This document shows, in pieces, positions 32,895 through 44,168 of a stretch of DNA of 64,000 nt (positions are counted from its first letter, which is position 1; every line of letters starts with the position of its first letter). Source of the DNA: Pollenia angustigena (Eukaryota > Arthropoda > Insecta > Diptera > Polleniidae); NCBI GenBank assembly GCA_930367215.1, contig OV884059.1, positions 99,560,993 to 99,624,992 of the forward strand, in the 5' to 3' direction. The position numbers and the translations under genes are program-made. The notes below the pieces were generated by a model that saw only the letters and a program-made list of their open reading frames with translations, was not told where the DNA came from and searched no databases.

Positions 32895-34860
32895 ATGGAA
32901 AGAAACGTGTAAGTAAATCATATACGTCTAGTGATCTGTAATTTTGTTTTTAAATTATTTAAAGAAACATCGTCAGGTTTAGGTTAGGTACCATGGGCAG
33001 CTATCAGGTTTAGGTTAGGTAACAGACAGCTCACTTGGGTTCTTTATTGGTCCCTTTGTGATACCCAGCGCCAATGCCCATCCTATAGAGCAGTTACTCA
33101 GATGGCGTCACTGCAGAATCCAGGCACTTCGTCCTCCTAATGAAGCGAATCAGCGATCTTAGTTCTATCCTGGATAGATCCTCTAGGCAGGCAAATGTCG
33201 GTTTCCCCAGGCATTCCTCCCTAATACCCCGCAACCCAGGGCATTGACAGAGAAAGTGAAGCACAGTCTCCTCCTCCTCCTCATCCTGACAACTTCTACA
33301 GTAGTCATTAAATTCCAGACCCATTCTTTCAGCATGAGTCCCCACCGGCCAGTGCCCAGTAACAACCGATACAACTGTCCTAATCTGGTCCCTTTTGAAC
33401 CTAAGTAAAGAGCTTGTCCTCCGTTCATCATAACCAGGCCATAATAGCCTGGATATCAAGCAGGTGGACTCACTAGTACACCGCATCTGCGCGACTCTAT
33501 AAGACTCGCGCCTGATAAGTAATTTACAGTGAGCCATTGGAAGACCAACAAACTGATCGATGAATATGTCATCCATGCGACCACCTTGTTTGGCCAGCCC
33601 ATCTGCCACTAGATTACCTGGGCACTCTGAGTGACCCGGAATCCATATTAGCGTTACCCTTGAATGTTTCGCAATCTCATTCAAAGACATCCGACATTCT
33701 ACAGTTAACCTAGATGTCGTATAGACACCCGCTAGGGAAGCAAGGGTAGCCTTGCTGTCAGTTAATATACGTATATCTCCGATATGCGATGATACCTCAG
33801 CCAATTTGCCGCCCGCCTAATAGCCGAGATCTCCGCCTGCAGGACACTACATCCATCCGGCAGACGAAAGGAAACTCTCACATCCAGTTCCTCTATGTAG
33901 AAACCTCCGCCAGCTCTTACACCCTTCCTCGAACCATCAGTATAAACCCCTAGGCTCAGTTCGTGGAGAAACATCGTAGTTGAACAACAAATAAATGTTA
34001 AGCGTGCGTAATGCTGTATTGCAGCGCTATGGTCGTTTTTGCCACTGCGTACTTTTAAAAGGACAGTGGCAATATATACTACCTTTTTTTATAATTTTCG
34101 TGTTTTTTATACAGTAAGTCATACCGAAAGGCATTGAAGCCAAACGAAATTTTGGAAGAAATTGATCAATGGAGCGATGATGAGGTTTTATTGTACATCG
34201 CTCCCCCCGACAACGCTAATGCTGATGTAACAGACGAAGATAGTGGCGATGATGATAATGTGTTCCACAATAATTTGGCAGGTGGGCAGCTACGTGCCGA
34301 GGCAGAAATGGTGCATAAAGATGTACCTGAATACGAGAGCGATGGCGATGTGTGAAAGACTGGCAGCAAACGGATATGGTTCCTAGGCTACCAACATGTG
34401 AGGCATTTTCCGAATGCCAGCAAAGTCCAGATTCCATGGAAATATTTCTTAAACTTTTTGATGAAGTTATATTTAACTTGCTTGTTCAATACACAGTAGA
34501 GGAAAAAAGTGGTATTTTGCGCTTATTTGTCATTGTATCGACATGGCGGAGCAAAATAGCTGGTTATTATATCGTTCGTATGGCGGAAATATGAATCATT
34601 TAGCTTTTAAAAGAGTGATTGCAAACGGATTACAAGAATATTTTAAAAGAACCTCAAAGAGGGGTTCAAGCAAGTCCAGCGCCAACCTTCATATGTACTC
34701 GCGATTTGATGGACAAGGCACCTAGTACAACAGAAGGAAAAAAAACTCGTTGCACATATTGCCATTAGAAGGCCAACTTTTTTGCAACAAGTATAATGTC
34801 GCTTTACATCCAAAGGATTGCTTCTGACGTATCACACTCCAACTTAAAACATAATCGTTT
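32895..34860 (+). pseudogene. piggyBac transposase pseudogene, DDE core deleted, one intron
   Basis: A 14-base first exon (ATGGAAAGAAACGT, 32895-32908) is followed by GTAAGT. A TATACAG acceptor precedes 34114. Joined, they read MERNVKSYRKALKPNEILEE and lead into an acidic N-terminus (WSDDEVLLY, DEDSGDDD; 34134-34355). A frameshift then gives SMEIFLKLFDEVIFNLLVQYT, the start of the conserved piggyBac domain. The catalytic middle is missing. Sequence resumes with the C-terminal VSTWRSKIAGYY, LAFKRVIANGLQEYF, and a Cys-finger remnant (RCTYC, later FCNKYNVALHPKDCF). The intron holds an unrelated LINE fragment. The splice model is inferred from motif and frame only. Confidence 0.65.
32990..33985 (-). 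pseudogene. LINE RNase H domain and C-terminus, 5'-truncated
   Basis: Two overlapping frames (33974-33762 and 33804-33094) encode one domain broken by a frameshift near 33790. All four RNase H acidic positions are recognisable: GVYTDGSRKG (Asp), LQAEISAI (Glu), ILTDSKATLA (Asp) and NLVADGLAKQ (Asp). IWIPGHSE supplies the His region. Further on, a CRSCQDEEEEETVLHFLCQC motif follows, a zinc-knuckle-like end typical of RNase H-bearing non-LTR elements (I/R1/LOA-type). EN and RT are absent. The 3' UTR contains GGTTTAGGTTAGGTA twice near 32978-33020. Confidence 0.85.
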
Positions 34861-34975
34861 TTCCTTCTATTATTGAAAAAAACAGCAATTTCGTTATTTT
34901 CAAATAAAAACAAAGTAAAAATTAAAAATAATTTAAGTAGGGTATTTAGCTACCGTCCTTTTAAAAGGACGCCCG

Positions 34976-35930
34976 ATATCGGCTTAACTATAGCTATGAG
35001 GATTTGAAATTCGAAATAAAAGTTGAAAATTTCAAAAAAAAATTATTTCCGGCGCTATCTGGGTTAACACTACTAACAAAAACACTGTCCGTTATACTTA
35101 TAACCTAAGGAGGAAAGATAGAATATCATCATATTCTCGCCGGCTTACTAGCATTTCTTTTATCAACATTTAAAAGTTGAGAAGTTAAATTTTTCTTCAT
35201 TGTAACTAAGAACCAGTGTATCTGTATGGGTGTTTGCAAGATCGAGAATGGGGATATATATCATACAATTGCGATACCGCCTCATGTTTCAAAATGGGAA
35301 TTCTTTATTTCGAGCATACGTCTCTCAAATCAACACCCAAATTATATGCAGTGCACCGACAACGCAATTCAAATTAAGAGATTGCTTATTAAGCACCTTA
35401 AATAAAACTTTTTACTCATTAAACAAATACTTTCATATTTTATTTTTTTTTAAATAAATAAATAATGAAAATAATAAATCTCTTTTATATTTGTTCTTCT
35501 CTTTGTTTCACGGTGTGTATACGTAGTAAAATAAATAAATATTGCGTATACGCGTCCACAACGACTGAATTGATGAACCTGAAATTATGCAATACTTTAT
35601 GCAAATATGAAATAACGCGTAATCAATATAAAACTATACCATTAACTTATTATTAAAAATTTAAATAATAAGAGGTTGACAACCGAAACAAATTGGGTAT
35701 AAGTATACCGACACAAAAACTTTTACAACGGTATATGTCGGTACTACATTTAAATGAACCAAAAATATATATATTTATAGTATAAATCTGTGGCATTTTG
35801 ACAAACTTTCTTAAGTCAAATTTAAAAAGATGAAACCAATTCTATATTCATACGAATTTTTATTCACAAAACATTTGAACTTCAGTCAGATCGCTCCATT
35901 AATGACGGAGATTTTTTTTCTTCATTATTT
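34976..35930. other. AT-rich spacer, no gene seen
   Basis: Short frames at 35230-35457 and 35465-35656 show no recognisable features. No repeat ends were seen. Confidence 0.4.
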
Positions 35931-35934
35931 ATTT

Positions 35935-38760
35935 ATTGAATCTTCATATATTAAATATGAACTAACAATAATTAATCAAATCTTAACCTAATACGTTATT
36001 TTTTGTCCTGCCAGTGCCAGACAAAAATTTTCTTCATCGCGGGTTCTGTTCACTTTTATAGGTGTTTGTCGCTCATCTAATTGGATAAGTGCTGCAGTGT
36101 CTCTTCTTCTTAAGCGAGTGTGGCCGCTATCATTTAAAATATTTCGTGCTAGTGGGTTCGGGTGCAATTCGAGCCTTTTTAAGTATTTTACTGCATATTT
36201 CGTAATCATAGTTTTAACTAATGGAACTTTAAGATCCTTGTGAATATTTGAGTTTTTAACATACCAAGGGGCAGCTGTGATTATTTGAAGCAGTTTATTT
36301 TGGCGCCTTTGAATTTTTTCGATATTAGAGGCCGAGGCAGTGCCCCATAACTGAATACCATAGCACCAGATTGGCTTTAAGATGGAGTTGTAAAGAAGAA
36401 GTTTGCAGTCGAGACTAAGGACAGAGTTTCTTCCAATAAGCCAATGAATTTGGATGGCTTTTAGTTTCATTTGAGTTAATTTTGCCTCTATATGGCTTTT
36501 CCACGTTAAACGGCGATCTAGATGATTGATTTTAATAGGGGGGCATGATTCCCGACGCAAGGTGAATGTTATATGTACGCATTTTTGCTCATTGACCTCT
36601 ATCCTCCATTGCTTTAACCATAGTTCGAGTTGAAATATATGATCCTGTAGGTATCGAGATGCTTCTTGACGGTTTTCGTTCACGCTCAAAAAAGCTGTAT
36701 CATCAGCAAATGTTGAAGTTTGTGTGTAGTTGTTTGTTGGCATATCCGAGGTATATATTAAGTATAAAAGTGGGCCCAGGATGCTTCCCTGAGGGACTCC
36801 AGCGTCAATTTGCTGAGGAGAGCTTAAATAATCACCTTCTTTAATAATAAATTTTCGCCCGACTAAGTAGCTTTCTAACAGCTTGTGTGTGTTTACTGGT
36901 AAGTTGAGCTTCAATTTATGTAATAAGCCTTCATGCCAGACTTTATCAAAAGCTTGAGAAACATCGATGAAGAGAGCGGAACAATATTTTTTTTCTTCAA
37001 ATGCTTTTCTTATTGCGTTTACTATACGATGAGTTTGCTCAATTGTGCTGTGTTCTCTTCTAAAGCCGAATTGGTGGTTAGGAATACATCTATTTTCATT
37101 TAAAACAGCTTCTCAAACAGCTTTGATATATTAGAAAGTAAGCTTATAGGCCTATATGACTCCACTTTTGTGTGATCCTTTCCAGGTTTAGGTATCATGG
37201 TGGCTAAGGAGACCTTCCACTTTTGAGGATAGTATTCAAGGCGTAAAATAGCATTAAAAATTAAAAGAATAATTTTCTTTGCTATGCTGGGTAGCTCCAA
37301 AAGCATTTTGTTGCTGATCTTATCCAAACCAGGAACCTTCTTGGGGTTTAAATCACAAATAGCCTTTTCGATTTCTCTTATCTCAAATCTTAGTGGAACA
37401 GCTGCTCTAGCAGCAACAGGTGGTAACTCGACCGCAATATCGTGACATATATTTGGGGTAAATACTTTTTTTAAATGATTGACAAACAGATTTCCTTTTT
37501 CAACATCATTTCTTGCCCAACTTCCATTCAAGTTTCTTAATGGTGGCTTAGAGACAACTGGCCTTTTGAGATTTCTAGCTGCACGCCATAATGAGTAGTC
37601 TGATTGTGGGGTTGCATCAAGTTCCTTAAGATATTTTTCCAGAGAAGCCGTTTTCTTAGTCTGCAGTAACTTTCTTAGTTTTTTTGTACACTCTTTAAGT
37701 AAGTTCTTAAGTTGAGGGGATCTGTGCAATTGCCACTCTCTTCGAGCCCTCCTTTTTTTCAGACAAAAGATGCTAGACATCTGTTTTTGTTTTTTTGGGG
37801 GCAATATTGGAATGTTGAACAGCTAGTTTCAGAAAACTGTCAAAATTGTCAATAGAGCGATCTACATAATCCGGTGTACTGAGCGGAATATTTTCTGTGC
37901 AATGGGTACTGAGATATTTTTTATATTTTAACCAATTAATTTGCGTAGATGTCGTCGGAGGTACAATTCTATTGGGGTTCATTATAGTAACAATTGTAGG
38001 TGTGTGGTCGGAAGATAAATCTAGGGAGGCTTCAACATGAATCGTTTCTATGGGAATGTTTTTAACCACGCCGAAATCTATGACATCTGTTATGTTTTGA
38101 TGATCAGTAGGCCAATATGTTGGTTGTCCGCTCGCTACCACATTTAAATCCATTTTAGAAATTGTGTTACATAAAACACGACCCTTTGGTGTTATAAGTC
38201 GTGACCCCCAGAAGGAATGTTAAGCGTTATAATCGCCAGCGGCTAGGAAACACGGTCCTAATGATTTAAAGTATTTATAATACTGGTCCTCCGATATTGA
38301 AAATCTAGGCGGGGAGTATAACGATGAAATTACTAGGTTTCTATTTAATTCCTCAACGCAAATGTTCGTTGCTTGGAGATAATCTTCACGATGATCACAC
38401 ATTAGGTAGTGTTTGACTCGGGTTTTTATTAAAATGGCAGAACCTCCACAAGCTCTATCTCGAGGTTCCTTGGTATCATATAGTATATAACCATTTATAT
38501 TAAACGTATTTCTCGAGGTCAAATGAGTTTCAGAATCCATCATGACATCAATTTGCTTATTTTTAAGAAAGTATTCTATTTCGTTTCTATGTTGGCGGAT
38601 GCCGTTTACGTTCCAAAAACAAATTTTTAAACAGTTCATGGCCTGTTATGTACAGCTTGCAATAACATCGATTGCATTCTTAGAGTTTTCTGTAACATAT
38701 TACACATTATGTTTGTAAACTTATTTACTGTTTGCACGAATGTTTCCATGGTTGAAGAAC
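35935..38760 (-). pseudogene. Jockey-type LINE, 5'-truncated and frame-broken
   Basis: It is clearly the same family as the plus-strand element at 39.9-44.2 kb. From 38760 to 38640 it holds the last part of ORF1 (METFVQTVNKFTN-type). ORF2 starts with ATG at 38639 (MNCLKICFWNVNGIRQHRNE). The endonuclease runs to GDYNA at 38220, where a stop intervenes, then 38153-37773 (SSDHTPTIV), then 37804-37100 and 36914-35988 with RT motifs YRPISLLSNISKLFEKL, GVPQGSILGPLLYLIYTSDM and TFADDTAFLS. An in-frame deletion of about 22 residues removes the segment before HLDRRLTWKSH. The C-terminus CLALAGQKITY is preserved, giving the missing end of the plus-strand copy. An A-rich tail (minus strand) ends near 35915. 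Confidence 0.9.
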
Positions 38761-38764
38761 ATAA

Positions 38765-39570
38765 ACAAACCGTCTTTAATCTTTGCTTCGCTTAGTTTTG
38801 TAAACATTGTTTTCAGAAAATTGAATGCTGATTCATTTGTATTCAGATTTTAAACAAAGTGTTTTACCACACCAAGTTTGATATGCACTGGGGATAAGAG
38901 GATTTTTTTAGTTGGTATCAATGCTTAATGAACGATTTTGTGCTCTCCTAATGTTCCCTTAGCTCTCAACTTCCATTTTTTTTTTTTGGAATACTGGTCG
39001 CCCTTTCATCTGCTTTCCCAAGTGCATAAAAAGCATCCGTACTTAACGTATCCAGCCTGCATACCTGAAAGGAAACTAACGACTTTTAAGTCGCAATAGA
39101 TCCGCCACCTATGGTCTTCATATTTTGCGGAGTCCAGTATTAATTTTATAGAAACATAGCTTTCTTTAGTACCCATTCCATAGGCAATTGATATAGGATT
39201 TTTGGTATTATCGTAATACAGAATAAACAGCTTTTAGACTCTTCTTGGATAAATCAATAAATACACGCCAGTCCTCGTGGATATACTCTTAATTCAGTGC
39301 ATTCATTATTCCTTTAATATCGTTGCAATAAGCAAACGTGTTATCATCGTTTTCTGAAAAGAACGGCAGAAAGCTGTCTTGACGCTTACGAAAGCTGGTA
39401 ACATTGACACCAGGTTCAAGTAGATGAAGACTTTTTAAGTCTGCAGCTAAAACTTCTGACTTCTTTTTAGACAGATTTAGTCTCCGAGCCAATGCATTTA
39501 AATGCTCTTGCGACATTAATATTGGTTTTGGGATAACTTTAAATCTTGTGTAATCAATACGTTTCATTCG
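38765..39570 (-). pseudogene. Remnant of an uncharacterised arthropod repeat-associated protein
   Basis: The frame 39567-39289 (MKRIDYTRFKVIPKPILMSQ, HLNALARRLNLSKKKSEVLA) ends at a stop. Similar coding continues in interrupted frames as EDWRVFIDLSKKSLKAV, a KESYVSIKLILDSAKYED segment, RWRIYCDLKVVSFLSGMQAG, YVKYGCFLCTWES and AFNFLKTMFTKLSEAKIKDG. I recall similar proteins as multicopy uncharacterised genes in arthropods but cannot name a domain. The alternating hydrophobic strands with FID and CDLK acidic positions might reflect an RNase H-like fold (speculation). The LINE at 35.9-38.8 kb abuts it directly. Several frameshifts and stops make it inactive. Confidence 0.5.
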
Positions 39571-39932
39571 GTTTGTGCTTTGTTGTGATACAGACGTGTA
39601 TTTTTAGCCCCGCATACGATTTGAACTATTAATTAATTACATTTGATTTTGTAATACATAAATATAAGCAGCGAATGGACGCTTAAAAAAAATAATATAT
39701 TTTGTTATTTAAATTACTTAACATAATAGGGAACAATTTAAAACGATAAAATTAAATAAAATAAAACAGTAAAAATATATATGTATGTACGTATGAATGT
39801 TCATACAAGTGTATACTTATTCTGAACAAAAACATTTAAATTTCTTGTTTTTTTTTTGTTGTTGTAAAATACAATAAATAATAAAAATATTAAAGCAAAG
39901 CAAAACGGTGAAAAACAAAAACAACTCTTTGC
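39571..39932. other. Upstream region / 5' UTR of the plus-strand LINE
   Basis: AT-rich. The LINE 5' end lies somewhere here but no target duplication could be matched to the sequence after its poly(A) tail, so the boundary is not fixed. Confidence 0.4.
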
Positions 39933-41450
39933 ATGAGTACGAACAGTGAAACAACCCTAAGACAAAATGAAAGAAACGTTTACGTTTTAGTTCAAGCAAA
40001 CGAAAATAATGCAGAAATAAATAAAACAAAACAAAACAATATAAACTACCTAACGGCTAAGCCAATTACTCGAACACGTTCCCTCTCACCCTCGGTATTT
40101 ACACAAACGGTGGATAGTGACTCATTAAAAAAACTACAACAAGATTTGGTGACAAGTGTTGCCAGGCCAGCAAGAATTGCCGTGACGTCAAAAACAAATT
40201 TAGTGGGAAATGATACCATGAACTCAAACACAAATGCAATGGAAAACCCCCCTGTAAAAAGTTGTCAAAAGCCTACAGTACAAGTTGGTATGGACAGGTA
40301 CATAACAGTGCTTAAACGGGGACGCAGCCCTACCTCTGCAGCAGTTGCTTCGGCCTCAAAAGTACCATCTTTTGATAAAATAAATACTCAAAATCGTTTT
40401 GCAATTCTGGAGGATGAATCCTCTGAAGCACCAAACGTCATTAAACCATCCAAGCCTCCCCCGATATATCTAAGGGAGCAAAATTCAAATGAGCTCATAA
40501 AGAGTTTGATATCGGTGATAGGTGAAAATTCGTTTTACGTAGCGGCTATAAAGCGTGGAAGTATAAACGAGACAAAAATACAAGTCAATAATGAGAATGA
40601 TTTTCGCAAAATAGTAAACAACTTTGAAACGCTTAAAAAAAACTTTTATACCTACCAACTGAAAAGCAGTAAAGGTCTACAGGTAGTGATTAAGGGTATT
40701 GACTCATGTGTGGACCCAGAAGAGGTTAAAACATTCCTAGAAGAAAAAGGCTTCAAGGTAAAACATGTAGTAAATATTAAAAATAGAGAAAAAATTCCCC
40801 AACCACTTTTTCGAGTGGAGTTTGAACCCGGCGACGTAAAACTTAAAAAAAACGAAACACATCCTATTTACAATTTAAAATATATTCTCTACAGAAGAAT
40901 AACTATAGAAGAGCCGCACAAAAAAAATGGACCTGTTCAGTGCTTAAACTGCCAAGAATTTGGCCATACCAAGGCATACTGCTACTTACCCCCTGTCTGC
41001 GTAGTATGTGGTGAACTACACGGTACAGTTTCTTGCGATAAGTCTAAAACCGACCCCAACGTAAAAAAATGTAGCAACTGTGGCGGTAATCACACTGCCA
41101 ATTATAGAGGATGCCCAGTATATAATATTGTCAAGCAGACAGTTGGACCGAAAACAAATACCCCTCAAATGCAGGTTGCAAATCAGGTAAACACAAATGC
41201 AATTCAAGCCCCCCAGCCTAGTAATAACAGAACCTCTTACGCTAACGTCCTAAAATCAAACCATCAGCCAATGCAAGGTGCCTCGCCAAGTAATGATGAA
41301 ACTCCGGTTTCTAATTTAAGTCGTTTAGAAAAAACCATGGAAACATTAGTGCAAACAGTAAATAATTTTACGAACACAATGGGTAATATGATGCAGGAAA
41401 TGCTTAGAATGCAATCGATGTTATTGCAAGCTGTACTTAACAAACCATGA
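39933..41450 (+). CDS. LINE ORF1 (gag-like, zinc-knuckle RNA-binding protein)
   Basis: A 505-residue intact frame. The N-terminal 170 residues are polar and low-complexity. A central domain (about 220-330) has the pattern of the PRE_C2HC region found before zinc knuckles in jockey-type gag proteins (DPEEVKTFLEEKGFKVKHV, then PLFRVEFEPGD). Three knuckles follow: CLNCQEFGHTKAYC (about 336-349), CVVCGELHGTVSC (about 354-366) and CSNCGGNHTANYRGC (about 379-393). A C-terminal Met/Gln-rich amphipathic stretch (LEKTMETLVQTVNNFTN) could form a coiled coil. The protein is expected to coat the element RNA in the retrotransposition RNP. The stop overlaps the ORF2 start as ATGA (41447-41450), which suggests termination-reinitiation. 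The frame is uninterrupted, so this copy is relatively young. Confidence 0.9.
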   Translation: MSTNSETTLRQNERNVYVLVQANENNAEINKTKQNNINYLTAKPITRTRSLSPSVFTQTVDSDSLKKLQQDLVTSVARPARIAVTSKTNLVGNDTMNSNTNAMENPPVKSCQKPTVQVGMDRYITVLKRGRSPTSAAVASASKVPSFDKINTQNRFAILEDESSEAPNVIKPSKPPPIYLREQNSNELIKSLISVIGENSFYVAAIKRGSINETKIQVNNENDFRKIVNNFETLKKNFYTYQLKSSKGLQVVIKGIDSCVDPEEVKTFLEEKGFKVKHVVNIKNREKIPQPLFRVEFEPGDVKLKKNETHPIYNLKYILYRRITIEEPHKKNGPVQCLNCQEFGHTKAYCYLPPVCVVCGELHGTVSCDKSKTDPNVKKCSNCGGNHTANYRGCPVYNIVKQTVGPKTNTPQMQVANQVNTNAIQAPQPSNNRTSYANVLKSNHQPMQGASPSNDETPVSNLSRLEKTMETLVQTVNNFTNTMGNMMQEMLRMQSMLLQAVLNKP

Positions 41451-43948
41451 ACTGTTTAAAAATTTGTTTTTGGAACGCAAACGGCATCCGCCAACATAAA
41501 AATGAATTAGAATACTTTCTTAAAAATAAACAAATTGATGTCATGATGATTTCTGAAACTCATTTGACCACAAGAAATACGTTTAAAATCAATGGTTATA
41601 TACTATATGATACCAAGGACCCTCGAGATAGAGCTTGTGGAGGTTCTGCCATCTTAATAAAAACTCGAGTCAAATACTACATTATGTGTGATCACCGTGA
41701 AGACTATCTGCAAGCAACGACTATTTGTGTTGAGGAGCTAAATCGAAACATAGTAATTTCTTCTTTATACTCTCCACCTAGATGTTCCATATCAGAAGGC
41801 CAATATTATAAATATTATAAATCATTAGGACCCTGTTTTCTGGCCGCTGGCGATTATAACGCTAAACATACCTTCTTGGGGTCACGACTTATAACACCAA
41901 AAGGTCGTGTTTTGTTTAACACAATCTCTAAAATGGGTTTAAATGTGGTCGCGAGCGGGCAACCAACATATTGGCCTACTGATCAGCAAAAAATTCCAGA
42001 TGTTATCGACTTTGGCGTGGTTAAAAACATCCCCACAGAAACGATTCATGTTGAAGCTTCCTTAGAATTATCATCCGACCACACACCTACAATTGTTACT
42101 ATATCGAACCCAAATAGAATTGTATTTCCGTCAGGTTACTTAGCGACGCCAGCCACACAAATAAATTGGTTAAAATATAAAAAATTTCTCAGTGCCCATT
42201 GCACAGAAAATATTCCGCTTAGTACACCGGAGAATGTGGATCTCTCTCTTGTTAACTTTGACAGTTATCTTAAACTAGCTGTTCAACACTCCAGCGTTAC
42301 CCCCAAAAAAATTAAAAATAATAAAATATGTTTTTCAGATGTCGAGCGGCTCCTGACTGAAAAAAGGAGAGTTCGAAGAGAGTGGCAACTTTACAGATCC
42401 CCGCAACTTAAGATTTTATTAAAAGAATGCACAAAAAGGCTAAGAAAGTTACTACAGAATCAGAAAACGGCTTCTCTAGAAAAATATCTTAAGGAACTTG
42501 ATGCAACTCCACAATCTGACTACTCATTATGGCGTGCAGCTAGAAATCTAAAAAGGCCAGTTATATCTAAGCCACCATTAAGAAACTTGAATGGTAGTTG
42601 GGCAAGAAACGATATTGAAAAAGGAATTCTGTTTGTTAGTCACTTGAAAAACGTATTTACACCAAATATATTTCACAATATTGCGGTCGAGTTACCACCT
42701 GTTGCTGCTAGAGCAGCTATTCCCCTCAGATTTGAGTTAAGAGAAATCGAAAAGGCTATTTGTGACTTAAACACTAAGAAGGCAACTGGTATTGATAAAA
42801 TCAGTAATAAAATGCTTTTGGAGCTACCTCGCATAGCAAAGAAAATTATTCTTTTTATTTTTCATGCTATTTTACGCCTTGAATACTTTCCTCAAAAATG
42901 GAAGGTTTCCTTAGCTACCATGATACCAAAGCCAGGTAAATATCATAAAAAAGTTGAGTCTTATAGGCCTATTAGCTTATTATCAAATATGTCAAAGCTG
43001 TTTGAGAAATTATTAGTTTCAAAATTAACACCGATTTTAAGTGTTAATAGATGTATTCCAAACCATCAGTTCGGATTAAGAAGAAAACACAGCACAATCG
43101 AACAGACTCATCGAATAGTAAATGTCATAAGAAAAGCATTTGAAGAAAATAAATATCGCTCAGCACTCTTCATCGATGTTTCGCAAGCTTTTGATAAAGT
43201 CTGGCATGAAGGCTTATTACATAAATTGAAGCAAAATTTACCAGCAAACACACACAAGCTGCTAGAAAGCTACTTAGTCGGTCGTCAATTTATTATTAAA
43301 GAAGGAAATTTCTTAAGTTCACCTCAGCCCATTGCCGCTGGAGTCCCACAAGGCAGCATCCTGGGCCCCCTATTATACTTAATTTATACTTCGGACATGC
43401 CAACAAGCAACTACACACAAACTTCAACATTTGCAGACGATACAGCTTTTCTAAGCGTCCACGAAAATCGTTATGAAGCATCGCGTTACTTACAGCATCA
43501 TATATTTCAACTAGAAATATGGTTAAGACAATGGAGGATAATGGTCAATGAGCAAAAATGCGTACATATAACATTCACTTTGCGCCGGGAATCTTGCCCC
43601 CCTATTACAATCAATAATCAAATAATTCCTCAACATTCGCATGTTAAATATCTCGGTATACATCTGGATCGGCGATTAACGTGGAAATGCCATATAGAGG
43701 CAAAATTAACTCAAATGAAACTAAAAGCCATTCATATTCATTGGCTTATTGGAAGAAATTCTGTCCTTAGTCTCGATTGCAAGCTTCTACTTTACAACTC
43801 TATCTTAAAGTCTATGTGGTGCTACGGTATTCAACTATGGGGCACTGCCTCGGCCTCTAATATCGACAAAATTCAAAGGCGCCAAAATAAACTTCTTCGA
43901 ATAATGTTAAAAACTCAAACATTCATAAGGATCTCAATGTGCCAATAG
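41447..43948 (+). CDS. LINE ORF2 (endonuclease-reverse transcriptase), frameshifted near the C-terminus
   Basis: An 833-residue frame. An apurinic-type endonuclease occupies about 1-220 (FWNANGIRQHKN; SETHL with the catalytic Glu; AAGDYNAKHTFLGS; LSSDHTPTIV with the Asp-His pair). The reverse transcriptase has YRPISLLSNMSKLFEKLL (about 505), FIDVSQAFDKVWH (motif A Asp), GVPQGSILGPLLYLIYTSDM and TFADDTAFLS (motif C, about 661). Compared with the minus-strand copy, a 19-bp deletion near 43905 shifts the frame, so the last residues (LKTQTFIRISMCQ) are aberrant. It would nick target DNA and copy the element RNA by target-primed reverse transcription. The catalytic domains look intact; loss of the C-terminus probably impairs it. 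Confidence 0.9.
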   Translation: MNCLKICFWNANGIRQHKNELEYFLKNKQIDVMMISETHLTTRNTFKINGYILYDTKDPRDRACGGSAILIKTRVKYYIMCDHREDYLQATTICVEELNRNIVISSLYSPPRCSISEGQYYKYYKSLGPCFLAAGDYNAKHTFLGSRLITPKGRVLFNTISKMGLNVVASGQPTYWPTDQQKIPDVIDFGVVKNIPTETIHVEASLELSSDHTPTIVTISNPNRIVFPSGYLATPATQINWLKYKKFLSAHCTENIPLSTPENVDLSLVNFDSYLKLAVQHSSVTPKKIKNNKICFSDVERLLTEKRRVRREWQLYRSPQLKILLKECTKRLRKLLQNQKTASLEKYLKELDATPQSDYSLWRAARNLKRPVISKPPLRNLNGSWARNDIEKGILFVSHLKNVFTPNIFHNIAVELPPVAARAAIPLRFELREIEKAICDLNTKKATGIDKISNKMLLELPRIAKKIILFIFHAILRLEYFPQKWKVSLATMIPKPGKYHKKVESYRPISLLSNMSKLFEKLLVSKLTPILSVNRCIPNHQFGLRRKHSTIEQTHRIVNVIRKAFEENKYRSALFIDVSQAFDKVWHEGLLHKLKQNLPANTHKLLESYLVGRQFIIKEGNFLSSPQPIAAGVPQGSILGPLLYLIYTSDMPTSNYTQTSTFADDTAFLSVHENRYEASRYLQHHIFQLEIWLRQWRIMVNEQKCVHITFTLRRESCPPITINNQIIPQHSHVKYLGIHLDRRLTWKCHIEAKLTQMKLKAIHIHWLIGRNSVLSLDCKLLLYNSILKSMWCYGIQLWGTASASNIDKIQRRQNKLLRIMLKTQTFIRISMCQ

Positions 43949-44168
43949 TTAAAACTATGATTACAAAATATGCGATAAAATATTTAAAAAGGCTTGAACA
44001 ACACCCAAATCCACTAGCTCGAAATATTTTAAATCGTGGCGGCCACACTCGCTTAAGAAGAAGAGACACTGCAGCACTTACCCAATTAGATGAGCGATAA
44101 ACACCTATAAAAGTGAACAGAACCCGTGATGAAGAAAATTTTGTCTGGCACTGGCAGGACATAAAATA
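43905..44168 (+). pseudogene. Out-of-frame C-terminal tail of LINE ORF2
   Basis: In a different frame from the preceding ORF the sequence continues the family (KTMITKYAIKYLKRLEQHP, then GGHTRLRRRDTAA) and ends with a VNRTRDEENF-type segment and HWQDIK-like shifted codons. Alignment to 36255-35988 of the minus-strand copy shows the loss of CACAGCTGCCCCTTGGTAT or an equivalent 19 bases, plus a further small indel and a TAA at about 44098. Confidence 0.75.

Larger units (their letters stand above)
32690..34975 (+). mobile_element. Second piggyBac-like element, internally deleted
   Basis: The palindromic motif CCGTCCTTTTAAAAG occurs at the left side (about 32690) and CCGTCCTTTTAAAAGGAC at the right side (about 34958), with a third copy GTACTTTTAAAAGGAC at about 34044. 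Each holds TTAA at its centre. The enclosed gene is piggyBac-like. Which copies are the true ends is uncertain. Confidence 0.5.

Noticed and set aside
33183..33431. Second minus-strand frame within the RNase H region
   Set aside because: It is in a different frame from the conserved RNase H/zinc-knuckle residues and has no similarity of its own.
34166..34437. Minus-strand Ser/His-rich frames opposite the acidic piggyBac N-terminus
   Set aside because: Composition is a by-product of the acidic sense strand.
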